From assembly GCA_021648725.1 (NCBI GenBank), contig JAKISF010000034.1, positions 1 through 33,015 on the forward strand: DNA of 33,015 nt, in the 5' to 3' direction. This document shows, one piece after another, positions 7,545-16,962 of the stretch (its first letter is position 1; each line of letters starts with the position of its first letter). The notes under the pieces were generated by a model. The model was not told the DNA's origin and made no database searches. It saw only the letters and a program-made list of their open reading frames with translations. This DNA comes from Bacteroidales bacterium. Lineage in GTDB: Bacteria; Bacteroidota; Bacteroidia; Bacteroidales; JAADGE01. The position numbers and the translations under genes were made by a program.

Positions 7545-7805
7545 ATGGATGACAAAATGAAAGACTTTTTATTTTTCCTGAAAATGATTACTCCGATGAT
7601 TATTCAAATTCTATTTTGGATAGGAGTTGCAGGAGTTGTTATAATGGGATTAGTAACTATGTTCTCGGGGGGATTCCTTCAAGGATTATTAATGATAATT
7701 TTGGGACCTATCGGAGTAAGATTATGGACTGAATTATTAATTGTTGTTTTCAAAATTAATGATACTTTAACAGATATCAGAAACAACACAAAAAAAGATG
7801 CTTAA
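7545..7805 (+). CDS. DUF4282 small membrane protein
   Basis: This 86-residue protein has two hydrophobic segments (about residues 15-38 and 42-62) and the DUF4282 pattern: KDFLFFLKMITPMIIQILFWIG, a Gly-rich turn, then RLWTELLIVVFKINDTL followed by a polar tail. The family is found in many bacteria and its role is unknown; the product is expected in the inner membrane. The start may be the ATG at 7545 or the one at 7557 (MKDFLFF), which fits the family better. The sequence just upstream is the reverse of a TolC remnant. A strong hairpin terminator follows the stop. Confidence 0.8.
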   Translation: MDDKMKDFLFFLKMITPMIIQILFWIGVAGVVIMGLVTMFSGGFLQGLLMIILGPIGVRLWTELLIVVFKINDTLTDIRNNTKKDA

Positions 7806-7821
7806 TCTTTTTTGATGAAAC

Positions 7822-7852
7822 AAAAAAAAGAGGCTGAAAGCCTCTTTTTTTG
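7822..7852. terminator. Bidirectional terminator between DUF4282 and alpha-2-macroglobulin genes
   Basis: A 12-bp stem (AAAAAAAGAGGC, 7823-7834, against GCCTCTTTTTTT, 7840-7851) with a five-base loop TGAAA. The A-run on one side and T-run on the other make it a good intrinsic terminator on both strands for the converging genes that end at 7805 and 7893. Confidence 0.85.
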
Positions 7853-7892
7853 TTAATTAAACTTATATAAGAAATATTAGTATAGTATTTAT

Positions 7893-10800
7893 TTACTTTT
7901 TCACATCAACCCTGATACCTTCAGAATGAGAAGTAAATTCAGGAGCATACATACATTGAATTGTCGTAATACCGTTTGAAAAATTTCCTTCGTGTGTAAC
8001 TCTTAAAGGATATTCAAAAACATAAGTTCCTTTCGGTAAAGCTTCCATAAAAAAGTTAGTTGATGCGTCTTTTGTGCTTTCGTAATAACCTAATCCGTCT
8101 TGCCATTTATAACGAGAAATTACATTAATCGGTTCAAAGCCTGATGCTCGCATATCTTTCATGTGGATGTATTCCATTCTTCTGTCCACACGCAATTCAA
8201 TTCTTACGATTACTTTATCACCTATTTTCAATTTTGCTTTATCGGAAATCGGTTCAATGACTTTTCCTCTTTCGGTTAATTTTTCGATAAATAATTGTTT
8301 TTTCAATTTCAAAGGTGTTTCATGCGGTGTAATTTTATCTAAATCTTCAAAATATTGCCAGTATAATGCTCCCCAGCTTACACCTTCGTCGTATTTTGTA
8401 ACGGTAACATTTCCCATTTCAGGTTTTATTTCTCCGCCGCTCCACGATGTTTTAAAGTAACCTGTTCCGGCTTCAACTTTAACATTGTCAAGTTTTGTAG
8501 GATCAATATGTTTACCGTTCATTTCAATTTTTACTTGCTTATCACTTACAAGCCAATCAGAACCTCGCATTAAAAGTGCATATACGGCTTCGGTTGTTGC
8601 CTTGGTTGTTTTCCAATCTTGTGTTTGCTTTTGTTTGAGCAACCAAATTTTTAAGGCATTTACAGATTCTGTGTCATTTGCAACTTCGTCAAAAACCTCA
8701 ATCATTAAAGCTTGTTGCTCAATTGGTGCTTGATACCAATACCAACCGCCTACATTATCAACCCAATACATTCCCATTTCCGGATGATCTGTTGATTTTT
8801 CTTTTAATGAGTTAACTATCTCATCTTCAACATGAATACCTGTTTTTACGGTATTGCTTCTGTGTAATGCCAAAGCAATCATTCCTTGCATATATTTACT
8901 TTGCGATAACCAATATTTTTTTGATTGCCCCATGTAATATTCATAAGCATCTTTTGTTGAGTTAGGAATTTGAATATCATTAAAATAACTTCTTCCGTAC
9001 AAATATTGAATTGCGGTATAACTTAAATGATTTTTTTCGAGTTCTTTTTTTGTATAATGACGTTTCAGCCAATTATAATCTTCTTTAATTCTTACATCCA
9101 AATAACCGACAGCTTTTCTCAACATATTCCATGTTTTAGAATCTTGCCTTACGGACTTTACACCGAGTTTATCAAGATGTCCCATTCCGGTAACAATATG
9201 CTGTGTAATGTATCTGCTTTCGGGCATTCCGTCGAACCAAGGCCAAGCTCCGTTTGATTTTTGTGCGTTTTGTACTTTTTTTAAAGCTCTGTTAAGCTCG
9301 TTTGACATTTTATTCAAATCAAACAGAAGTCCGACACGTTTCTTACGTTCTGATTCGTCTTTACCCTGTAATACCCAAGGTGTTTCTTCCAGTAAAACAG
9401 CTTTCAGTTCCTGATTTTTTTCGAGATTTGAAATTAATGCACCTGCATCAGCTTCTTTCCAAGAATCAAAAACACGTTTTATTTTCGGATTTGAATTTGC
9501 AATATGCGATGCGATGCTGTTTGCATAAAACCGACTGAAAGTTTGCTCTGTACATTCGTAAGGATATTCCATTAAATAAGGCAATGCTTGAACGGCATAC
9601 CAAGCCGGGTTTGATGTAAATTCCAAAGTTAATTTATGGTGTTTAATTGAGCTTGAACTTCCGGAATTTATCAACTTCTCAAATTTAAACTCTGTTTTAC
9701 CTTTTCCTCTCACGGGTAAAGGCAAACTTTCGGTAACCAGCATTCTGTTAGTTAAAACAGGAACGGGTTTTTGCTCACCGTCTGAGAATTTCTCAGATTT
9801 TGCAACAACTTTATATGTTATTGCTCCGAGACCTTCGGGTATTTCTAATTTCCATGAAACCAAACTGTTGCTTCCGGCTTTAACCGAGAAGTTTTTTTGT
9901 TTGCTTTCACTTTTAATCAAAATATTATCAAGCGGTTGCATTGTAATTGCATCGAAAAATTCTAATTGAACTTGACCGTTAATATCTTCTTTTGAGATGT
10001 TACTTATTTTAACAGGAAATGTAATTTTATCGAATTCTCTGAAAAAACGCGGCGAATTAGGCATTAACATTAAATCTTTTTGAGTAACCAGTTCTTCGTT
10101 TATGAAACCGTATTTTAAATCTTCGGTTGTTGCAAATCCCATCATTTTCCATTTGGTTAATGATTCGGGGATTGTAAAACTTATGATGACTTCACCTTTA
10201 TCATTGGTTTGAAGATGGGGATAGAAAAACGCTGTTTCATTAAAGTTTGTTCTGACTTTTACGTTTGAGAAATCTTGTTTTATTTTATCTTTCCTTCCCG
10301 GTTTTTTATCCTTTTTTTCTCTTCCTATTCCGGTTGAAGTAGTTACAACATCATCAATTTCTGCGACATCTTCTTCGGAAACTGCCGGCATTATACTTTC
10401 ATCTGCATCATAAGACTCTTCATTTGCTTCTGATTCTTTTTTGTATTTACCGTTTCGGCTTCTTGAAGATTTTGAAATTATCCTGCCGGTGTAACCCCTG
10501 CCGTATGAATAATAACTAAATCCGAACCAATTAAAACTATCGTAATATAAATTCGCAGCATAAACTGTTAAATCTAAACCCTTTTTTAATAAAGTTGAAT
10601 TTGCACTTGTAAAAGTTCCGGTTGACCATGAACAGTTTGAATAGTATGAGTTATAGATACTGAAATTCCAATAGTTCTTTTTAAATTGGTCAAGCGATGC
10701 ATCATATAAAGTTGCGAGCATTTCGGCAGCAACTTTTTCGCCTTTCGGTCCTTTTATTTTTATTTTCCATTCTTCTTTTTGTCCGGGATATAATTTATCT

Positions 10801-13800
10801 CGAAAAGTCATAAATTCAATATCTAATTTTTTATTTGAATAAGGAACATATATTACTGATGTTGAATTATATAACCTATTATCTTTTACAAAAATAAAAT
10901 GGACGGAAAAATTTCCTCTGTGTTTTTCTTCAACCGGAATCTTTATTAATTTTTGCTCATTATTTATGTTCAAAATTTTCTGAGAAACAATTTTGCCTTT
11001 ATGTTCAATTTGATAAATTACTTTTGTGCCTTGATATCCTGAGCCTATTAAAAATAATGCCTCTTCTCCCGGTTCGCAATAAGTTTTAACCGGTACAAAT
11101 AATTTGGTCATTTTTACGGGCATAGTTTTATCTTCATGATTATAAACAGTGAAGAAATGCTTATTACTTACATCATTTCCGAATGCATCTTTTGAAGTAA
11201 TTTCGGCAACATAATAACCGGAAGCAAAATATTTTATTGATGATAGGTTCAGTTTTTTATTATCTTTTGTATTAAATTTTGTCATAAAAACTTGCTCTTC
11301 TTTTTTAAGTTCAGTTTGCTCGTTTTCATTATCATACAAATTCCCGGGAAAAGTTTTATACCACTCTTCTTTTGTATATAATTTTTTATCTGCTCTGCCC
11401 CAATGTTTATTCTTTAATACTTGCGGGTTATCTTTTAATTTAAAAATCTTAATTTTACCTGATGCTTCAATAAATTCTCCGTTAAGATTTTGCGTTTTAA
11501 TATCATATTCATATTTATGTTTGCTGTCTATTTCTTTTTGATTTTTATTAATTAAACCCGAAAGCGGTAAACTTACTTGCAATGCTCTGTATCCGATATT
11601 AATTCCTTTTGAGGTACTTTGTGTTTCACCGTTTAAGTCAAGAACATCAACAGAAATCTCATATCTGAAATATGTAAATTCATTTTCAGGCATTGATAAG
11701 TCAGGCAATGCTTTGAAATTAATTTTAAAAACACCGCTTTCATCTGTAACAACAGTTCCGTTTGCAATTTCAACAGATTGAGTCGGCATGATCCAATACC
11801 ACCAACCTCTCCATTTGGGTGTTCTTGTAACTCGGAATGTAACAATTCCGTCAGAAATAGGTGCTCCGGAGTAACTTATTGCTTTTCCTTCTACTTTTAT
11901 ATCATCATTAAGTAAATAATTTCCTTTAAAAGGTAACATTTCAACTTCAAATTTAGGTCGTTTATATTCCTCAACAGAAAAATATTTTGAACCGTCTAAA
12001 CCTTCAATATGAAATTGTCCGTTTATAAGCCCGAGCGGAATATCAAAACTTCCGCTGAAAGTACCGTATTCGTTTGTTCTTACCTCTAAATCGGCAACTT
12101 GTTGATTATTTACATCATATAAAGTAACCATTCCTGAATTATTCTTGATTACTTCATGTTTATTACCCTCTGAACTTATGCTTATACCTTTAAAATATAC
12201 AGTTTGCCCGGGTCGGTATATTGCTCTGTCAGTAAAATAATGAGTTTTTTGCGATACATAAAGAGCATTATCCCTTTCGTAAAGATATATTGAATTTGAA
12301 GTGGTTAAAAAATCATTTCCTTTTCTAAAATCAACATTCCAATAAGTATAGTCTCTTTTATTTCCCGATTTTACAGTTATAAAACCATCTTTATCAGTAT
12401 ATTGCATTGTTTTATTTACTCTTATATACTTTCTTAACTTATAATTATATTTACTGTACCAAAGTTGGCAAGCAACATCTTTTAAGGGCTGACCGGTTTT
12501 TCTGTCGGCTACAAAAAATCTGTATGAACCATTGTAAAGCGGTTGTTGAACATAACTGATATCAGAAACCGTAAATATTTCATAAGAAACCATTGCTTTA
12601 TTATATGAGTAATTTTCATTATCAGATATAAACAAAATATATAAACCGGTTTTATTTAAAGCGTCTAAAACGATTTCAACGGAGTGTGTATTGTAATCAC
12701 CGTCATCCGGGATATTTTTTGAAAACTCGTATATTTTTTCAGAATTTATAACTAACTTATCATACAACTTCTCACCGTATAATCGGTTAGAAAGTTTTTC
12801 ATATTTGTTTTTATCAATTTTTGCAACTTTAATGAATAACTTATTTATATTCCTGAAAGAAACTCTTGCCGAAAACTTTGATTTTGAAGAAATTATATTT
12901 TCTGTTGTAAAACTTAGATTATGTTTTCTAATTTGAACAGATAAACGTTTACAATGATCGGCAGCATTTGTTTCCGAATACCTTTTAATAACATTTTCAC
13001 AAATTTCATATGCTGTTCTTTTGTAAAATTTATATTTATCGGTTTCTTTTTCAAGCGGGTTGTATTTATTTGAAAGCGTATTATAATATTTTGCAATTTC
13101 ATAAGAAACCTCGGAAGAAAATGAATTAGAAGCATGTTTTTTTTCTAACTTTTGCAATGCTTCCAAATAAAGTTCATCTTTATTATTGTGAACAGAATGA
13201 GCATAAGCAAATTTTAATCTTTTTAAATCTACATCAATTAAGGCATCTTCTTCTTTTTGCTTAGAACTTCTGAACTTTAACAAATCTTGCAAAATACATT
13301 CTGCATGAAAATGAAGCGACAAAGAATCAGACGATTTAATACTTTTTGAAATAAAATCTTGCATTTCAGAAAAATAAAAATCTTCTTTTAATTCATAGTT
13401 ATCAGCAGGTTTAGTAAGTGATATTTCAGTATTAGAAAAGAAGTCAATAGCTTTGTGAGCCAAAAAATCGTAAAGTGTAGGTCTGAGATTATCATGTTTT
13501 GTTCCGGAAGATATTAATTCTCTATATTCTTCAACAGAAATTTTCTGTAAAGCATCCTTGTCTGAAAGTGAATTAGAATATGCATCTATCATTTTATGAA
13601 CTAAATAATCCAAAGTCCAGGTTTGCATATCATTATTATCAAAATTAACGGTATTTGTTCTGTTATAGAATTTCCGACGATTATTTGAATAATACCACCA
13701 ATACATATCTGCAAGCATTGTGTTCATTATTGCATTATCGGGAAAAGCAGCTTCTTTTGCAGTTGAATCCAATTCAAAACATAAACTTTCAAAAGCATTT

Positions 13801-14051
13801 TCTTCAATATCATTTTTATATTTTAAATTGTAAATGAATGATTTAAGAACTTGTTCAGAGTTTTTTTCTTTTTTAGCTTTTGTATATATTTCATTTATAA
13901 CTTTCAAAGCTGATTTAGGAAGACCTTTTTTGTCTAAAGAATCAATTTTATCCCATTTTTGCTCATAATATCTCATATTTTGTGCATTTAAATTTGAAGT
14001 TAGGGCAAATAAAAAAATAAATGCCGACAATAATTTCAGAATAGTTTTCAT
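7893..14051 (-). CDS. Very large alpha-2-macroglobulin family protein with thioester motif
   Basis: Bacterial alpha-2-macroglobulins are envelope proteins thought to trap attacking proteases. The 2052-residue product has a signal peptide ending NLNAQ without a lipobox Cys, so it is probably periplasmic or exported rather than a YfhM-type lipoprotein. The first 500 residues are mostly helical. An MG2 region follows (FTDRAIYRPGQTVYFKG, about residue 605), then further beta-rich macroglobulin domains. A polar acidic/basic stretch (about 1185-1260) precedes the A2M domain (NETAFFYPHLQTNDKGEV, about 1266-1320). The thioester motif is CTEQ with Cys1500 and Gln1503, fitting CxEQ, followed by the helical thioester domain and a C-terminal MG10-like domain. 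The polar stretch holds VVTTSTGIGREKK, which looks like the TonB-box region of SusC-type proteins. The usual partner, penicillin-binding protein 1C, is not in the window. Confidence 0.93.
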   Translation of the reverse strand: MKTILKLLSAFIFLFALTSNLNAQNMRYYEQKWDKIDSLDKKGLPKSALKVINEIYTKAKKEKNSEQVLKSFIYNLKYKNDIEENAFESLCFELDSTAKEAAFPDNAIMNTMLADMYWWYYSNNRRKFYNRTNTVNFDNNDMQTWTLDYLVHKMIDAYSNSLSDKDALQKISVEEYRELISSGTKHDNLRPTLYDFLAHKAIDFFSNTEISLTKPADNYELKEDFYFSEMQDFISKSIKSSDSLSLHFHAECILQDLLKFRSSKQKEEDALIDVDLKRLKFAYAHSVHNNKDELYLEALQKLEKKHASNSFSSEVSYEIAKYYNTLSNKYNPLEKETDKYKFYKRTAYEICENVIKRYSETNAADHCKRLSVQIRKHNLSFTTENIISSKSKFSARVSFRNINKLFIKVAKIDKNKYEKLSNRLYGEKLYDKLVINSEKIYEFSKNIPDDGDYNTHSVEIVLDALNKTGLYILFISDNENYSYNKAMVSYEIFTVSDISYVQQPLYNGSYRFFVADRKTGQPLKDVACQLWYSKYNYKLRKYIRVNKTMQYTDKDGFITVKSGNKRDYTYWNVDFRKGNDFLTTSNSIYLYERDNALYVSQKTHYFTDRAIYRPGQTVYFKGISISSEGNKHEVIKNNSGMVTLYDVNNQQVADLEVRTNEYGTFSGSFDIPLGLINGQFHIEGLDGSKYFSVEEYKRPKFEVEMLPFKGNYLLNDDIKVEGKAISYSGAPISDGIVTFRVTRTPKWRGWWYWIMPTQSVEIANGTVVTDESGVFKINFKALPDLSMPENEFTYFRYEISVDVLDLNGETQSTSKGINIGYRALQVSLPLSGLINKNQKEIDSKHKYEYDIKTQNLNGEFIEASGKIKIFKLKDNPQVLKNKHWGRADKKLYTKEEWYKTFPGNLYDNENEQTELKKEEQVFMTKFNTKDNKKLNLSSIKYFASGYYVAEITSKDAFGNDVSNKHFFTVYNHEDKTMPVKMTKLFVPVKTYCEPGEEALFLIGSGYQGTKVIYQIEHKGKIVSQKILNINNEQKLIKIPVEEKHRGNFSVHFIFVKDNRLYNSTSVIYVPYSNKKLDIEFMTFRDKLYPGQKEEWKIKIKGPKGEKVAAEMLATLYDASLDQFKKNYWNFSIYNSYYSNCSWSTGTFTSANSTLLKKGLDLTVYAANLYYDSFNWFGFSYYSYGRGYTGRIISKSSRSRNGKYKKESEANEESYDADESIMPAVSEEDVAEIDDVVTTSTGIGREKKDKKPGRKDKIKQDFSNVKVRTNFNETAFFYPHLQTNDKGEVIISFTIPESLTKWKMMGFATTEDLKYGFINEELVTQKDLMLMPNSPRFFREFDKITFPVKISNISKEDINGQVQLEFFDAITMQPLDNILIKSESKQKNFSVKAGSNSLVSWKLEIPEGLGAITYKVVAKSEKFSDGEQKPVPVLTNRMLVTESLPLPVRGKGKTEFKFEKLINSGSSSSIKHHKLTLEFTSNPAWYAVQALPYLMEYPYECTEQTFSRFYANSIASHIANSNPKIKRVFDSWKEADAGALISNLEKNQELKAVLLEETPWVLQGKDESERKKRVGLLFDLNKMSNELNRALKKVQNAQKSNGAWPWFDGMPESRYITQHIVTGMGHLDKLGVKSVRQDSKTWNMLRKAVGYLDVRIKEDYNWLKRHYTKKELEKNHLSYTAIQYLYGRSYFNDIQIPNSTKDAYEYYMGQSKKYWLSQSKYMQGMIALALHRSNTVKTGIHVEDEIVNSLKEKSTDHPEMGMYWVDNVGGWYWYQAPIEQQALMIEVFDEVANDTESVNALKIWLLKQKQTQDWKTTKATTEAVYALLMRGSDWLVSDKQVKIEMNGKHIDPTKLDNVKVEAGTGYFKTSWSGGEIKPEMGNVTVTKYDEGVSWGALYWQYFEDLDKITPHETPLKLKKQLFIEKLTERGKVIEPISDKAKLKIGDKVIVRIELRVDRRMEYIHMKDMRASGFEPINVISRYKWQDGLGYYESTKDASTNFFMEALPKGTYVFEYPLRVTHEGNFSNGITTIQCMYAPEFTSHSEGIRVDVKK

Positions 14052-14200
14052 CAGTAAAATATTTTATAGTTATATTCTATAAAGATATAAAAACTTATTT
14101 AATTCCATAATTAATTAAAAGAGCTTTTCTTGTATTATCTGTAAAAAGTACAAAATTACATTTAATTCAAAAAAGTATAATTTACTAAAATTCATAAAAA

Positions 14201-14208
14201 TATATTTG
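14201..14208 (+). promoter_or_regulatory. Probable -7 promoter element of prfB
   Basis: TATATTTG matches the Bacteroidota TAnnTTTG -7 consensus and lies 76 bases before the prfB start. It is in the 230-base divergent region between the alpha-2-macroglobulin gene and prfB, which is otherwise plain AT-rich sequence. Confidence 0.4.
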
Positions 14209-14283
14209 TGAATAATAGCCGGTTAAACAGAATGTTTTTTATTTTTGTTTTTTTTGAAAAATAATGATACAAAATATCAAAGA

Positions 14284-15373
14284 ATGATAAGCAAAGAAAA
14301 AATACAGGATTTATTAAAGCGTAAAGATGCATTAAGGGGGTATCTTTGACATTGAAAACAAAGAAAAAATAATAGCAGAAAAAGAAAAAGAGTCTCAAAA
14401 TCAAGACTTTTGGAATGACTCAAAACTTGCAGAACAAAAATTAAAGGAACTTTCAAAGTTAAAGTCATGGGTTAAAGATTTTAATAATATCATAGTTTCA
14501 TTAGATGATTTAGAAATTATCTATGACTTTTTTGAAGCCGGCGAAAGTTCCGAAAAAGAATTAGAAGAAGTTTTTCAAACTGCCTTAACATTTATTGAAG
14601 AATTAGAATTTCGAAGAATGTTAAGTAATGACGAGGACGAATTGAATGCAATTCTTAAAATTAATCCGGGTGCAGGCGGAACAGAAAGCACAGATTGGGC
14701 CGAAATGTTAATGCGAATGTATATTCGTTGGGGAGAAAGGAACAACTATAAGGTTAAACAACTATATTATCAAGCAGGTGATGAAGCAGGAATTAAATCT
14801 GTTACACTTGAATTTGAGGGTGAATATGCTTACGGGTATTTAAAAAGTGAAAGCGGTGTTCATCGCTTGGTTCGAATTTCACCATTTGATTCCGGAAACA
14901 GAAGACATACATCTTTTGCCTCAGTTTTTGTTTCCCCTGCAATAGATGATTCTATTGAAATAGAGATAAACCCTGCAGATATAACTTGGGAAACTTTTCG
15001 CTCGGGAGGTGCAGGAGGACAAAGTGTAAATAAAATTGAAACAGGAGTAAGGGTTCGACATAAACCATCAGGAATTGCTGTTGAAAATACAGAATCTCGT
15101 TCACAGCATACTAATAAGGAAAATGCTTTAAGAATTTTAAAATCTCATTTATACGAAATTGAATTAAGAAAAAAACAAGAAAAGCAGGCAGAAATAGAAG
15201 GAAATAAAATGAAGATTGAATGGGGTTCTCAAATAAGAAATTATGTTATGCACCCTTATAAATTAGTAAAAGATAACAGAACCGGACATGAAACTTCTGA
15301 TGTAAACGGAGTAATGGACGGAGACTTAAATACATTCATAAAGAAATATTTGATGCTGAAAGGAGGAAAATAA
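14284..15373 (+). CDS. prfB: Peptide chain release factor 2, with programmed +1 frameshift
   Basis: RF2 recognises UAA and UGA stop codons and triggers peptide release on the ribosome. The first 21 codons from the ATG at 14284 (MISKEKIQDLLKRKDALRGYL) end at an in-frame TGA (14347-14349). Shifting +1 at CTT TGA gives Asp-Ile-Glu and an open frame to 15373, about 362 residues in total, the normal RF2 length. The second part carries the SPF recognition motif (RISPFDSG) and the catalytic GGQ (GGAGGQSVNK, around 15014-15022). Without the shift only a 21-residue peptide is made, so RF2 limits its own synthesis. The gene is first in a run with a methyltransferase and an ArsC-like gene. Confidence 0.97.
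14335..14350 (+). promoter_or_regulatory. prfB programmed +1 frameshift site
   Basis: The sequence AGGGGGTATCTTTGAC is the classic RF2 recoding site. A Shine-Dalgarno-like AGGGGG (14335-14340) lies three bases before the slippery CTT (14344-14346), which precedes the TGA stop and a C. Slow termination at UGA when RF2 is scarce lets the ribosome slip +1. The anti-Shine-Dalgarno pairing is kept here although genes in this window rarely show such sequences at their starts. Confidence 0.96.
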
Positions 15374-15390
15374 GTTAAAAAAATTAAATA

Positions 15391-16029
15391 ATGTCAATTA
15401 CACACTACTTTTCAAAAAACCCGGATAAGCGAGCAAAATTTATTTTTAATCTAATTGCTCCTTTATACGGAAAATTAGACAATAAATTACAAGAAGGGTT
15501 TAAATACTCTTCAATTGAATTGGATAAAGAAATTATGGTAACAGGCAAAACTGTTTTGGATATAGGTTCGGGAACAGGTGCCTGGGGTGCATCAATAAAT
15601 AAATTGGGAGCATTAAAAACTGAAGGAATTGATTTTTCGGAAAAAATGGTAAAACAAGCAAAAAAAAATCATCCCGGCATTAATTTTTCAGTTGCTGATG
15701 CAGAAAGTTTATCCGATTTTGAAGATAATTCATTTGATATTGTTACTGCATCATTTGTTTTACACGGAGTTAAAAAAGAAAAAAGAAAGAAAATGCTCAA
15801 TGAAATGAAAAGAATTTCAAAAAAATATGTTGTCTTGCATGATTTTATCGGAAGAACACCTGTTTTTATAAGGTTCTTAGAATTTCTGGAAAGAAGTGAT
15901 TACAAAAACTTTAAGAAAAACTTTTGTTCTGAATTAGAAGAAAAATTTCCTAAAACCACAAAAATATCTTCTAAATTCGGTTCAGGTTTATATATTGCAG
16001 AAAAAAATAAAAATGAAAATATATCATAA
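15391..16029 (+). CDS. Class I SAM-dependent methyltransferase
   Basis: The 212-residue protein has the Rossmann-type methyltransferase signature: motif I VLDIGSGTGAWG (residues 55-66), an acidic residue in GIDFSEKMVKQAK, motif II-like FSVADAESL, and FDIVTASFVLHGV as motif IV. This arrangement resembles UbiE/Methyltransf_11 enzymes. The N-terminal 45 residues are helical and probably form the substrate cap. The substrate is not evident. The gene starts 17 bases after prfB and its last 17 bases overlap the start of the ArsC-like gene, so the three are probably co-transcribed. I see no motif that would mark it as an RF2 or ribosomal modifying enzyme such as PrmC (no NPPY). Confidence 0.88.
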   Translation: MSITHYFSKNPDKRAKFIFNLIAPLYGKLDNKLQEGFKYSSIELDKEIMVTGKTVLDIGSGTGAWGASINKLGALKTEGIDFSEKMVKQAKKNHPGINFSVADAESLSDFEDNSFDIVTASFVLHGVKKEKRKKMLNEMKRISKKYVVLHDFIGRTPVFIRFLEFLERSDYKNFKKNFCSELEEKFPKTTKISSKFGSGLYIAEKNKNENIS

Positions 16030-16354
16030 TCCTCGTTGCAAAAAAAGTCGTGCAGGTTTAGAATATCTTGAAGAAAAGAAAATTAGCTTTACAAAAATAA
16101 TGTATCTAAAAGATGAACCTTTTACTGACGAAACTTTAAAATCTCTTTTAAAAAAGATGAACAAAACACCTTTGGAAATAATAAGAACACAAGAAAAAGA
16201 ATATAAAGATAATTTCAAAGGAAAAATCTTTACTGACGATGAATGGATAAAAATTATGGTCAAAAATCCTAAATTTATTCAACGCCCTATTATTGAAACC
16301 GAAAATAAAGCTGTTTTAGGAGATCCTCCGTCAAATATTGAAGAAATTTTATGA
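16013..16354 (+). CDS. ArsC/Spx-family (glutaredoxin-type arsenate reductase-like) protein
   Basis: The thioredoxin-fold product starts MKIYHNPRCKKSR, in which Cys9 sits in the family's HNPxC active site, and later has KFIQRPII, the Arg-Pro segment that holds the oxyanion in ArsC. The length (113 residues) is normal. The ATG at 16013 is preferred over 15995 because MKIYHNP is the usual family start. The family includes glutaredoxin-coupled arsenate reductases, YffB and Spx. No other arsenic genes (arsB, acr3, arsR) are near, so a general thiol-redox role is as likely as arsenate reduction. The gene ends TTA TGA TAA, the only TGA stop among the genes here, backed by an adjacent TAA. Confidence 0.85.
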   Translation: MKIYHNPRCKKSRAGLEYLEEKKISFTKIMYLKDEPFTDETLKSLLKKMNKTPLEIIRTQEKEYKDNFKGKIFTDDEWIKIMVKNPKFIQRPIIETENKAVLGDPPSNIEEIL

Positions 16355-16413
16355 TAAAGTTGTATTTTTAATCTTACAAGCAAGCATCTCTCCTTAAAAA
16401 ACATAATTATAAA

Positions 16414-16962
16414 ATGATAATATCAGAAGAATTAAGAAGAAGTAATATTGCAGAATATATTTTATATATGTGGCAAATAGAAGATTTAATGAGAACAATG
16501 AATTTCAACATTGAAAAAATTAAAACTGACATTATTGATAAGTATGATATTTCCGATGAAATGAAAGAAAACATGTACAACTGGTATAACGGTATGTTGC
16601 AAATGATTGAATTGGAAAACATTAAAAAATCAGGTCATTTACAAGTGATCATAAATTTAGTTAATGATCTTAACGACTTACATTTATGGCTATTAAACAA
16701 TCCTGCGGAGATTAAATACCGAAAAATATTTGAACTTGCTTTACCTCATATTAAAGCATTAGAAGAAAGAATGCAAGGAACTTCAATAAACGATATTGAT
16801 GTTTGTTTACACGGATTATATGCCTTAATGCTGTTAAACTTACAAAAAAAAGAAGTCTTAAAAGACACAAAAACAGCATTAAACACTTTTAAAGAACTAA
16901 TATCTTATTTAGCATCAAAGTACCACGACCGCGAAAAAAATCCTGACAAATATTTTCAATAA
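16414..16962 (+). CDS. DUF4924 family protein
   Basis: The 182-residue, mainly helical, soluble protein begins with the DUF4924 pattern (SNIAEYILYMWQIEDLMR) and contains LNDLHLWLLNNP and DVCLHGLYALMLLNLQKKE, with a polar tail ending YHDREKNPDKYFQ. DUF4924 is largely confined to Bacteroidota and has no known function. It lies 59 bases after the ArsC-like gene in the same direction, with no clear terminator or promoter between, so it may be read through from prfB. Confidence 0.85.
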   Translation: MIISEELRRSNIAEYILYMWQIEDLMRTMNFNIEKIKTDIIDKYDISDEMKENMYNWYNGMLQMIELENIKKSGHLQVIINLVNDLNDLHLWLLNNPAEIKYRKIFELALPHIKALEERMQGTSINDIDVCLHGLYALMLLNLQKKEVLKDTKTALNTFKELISYLASKYHDREKNPDKYFQ

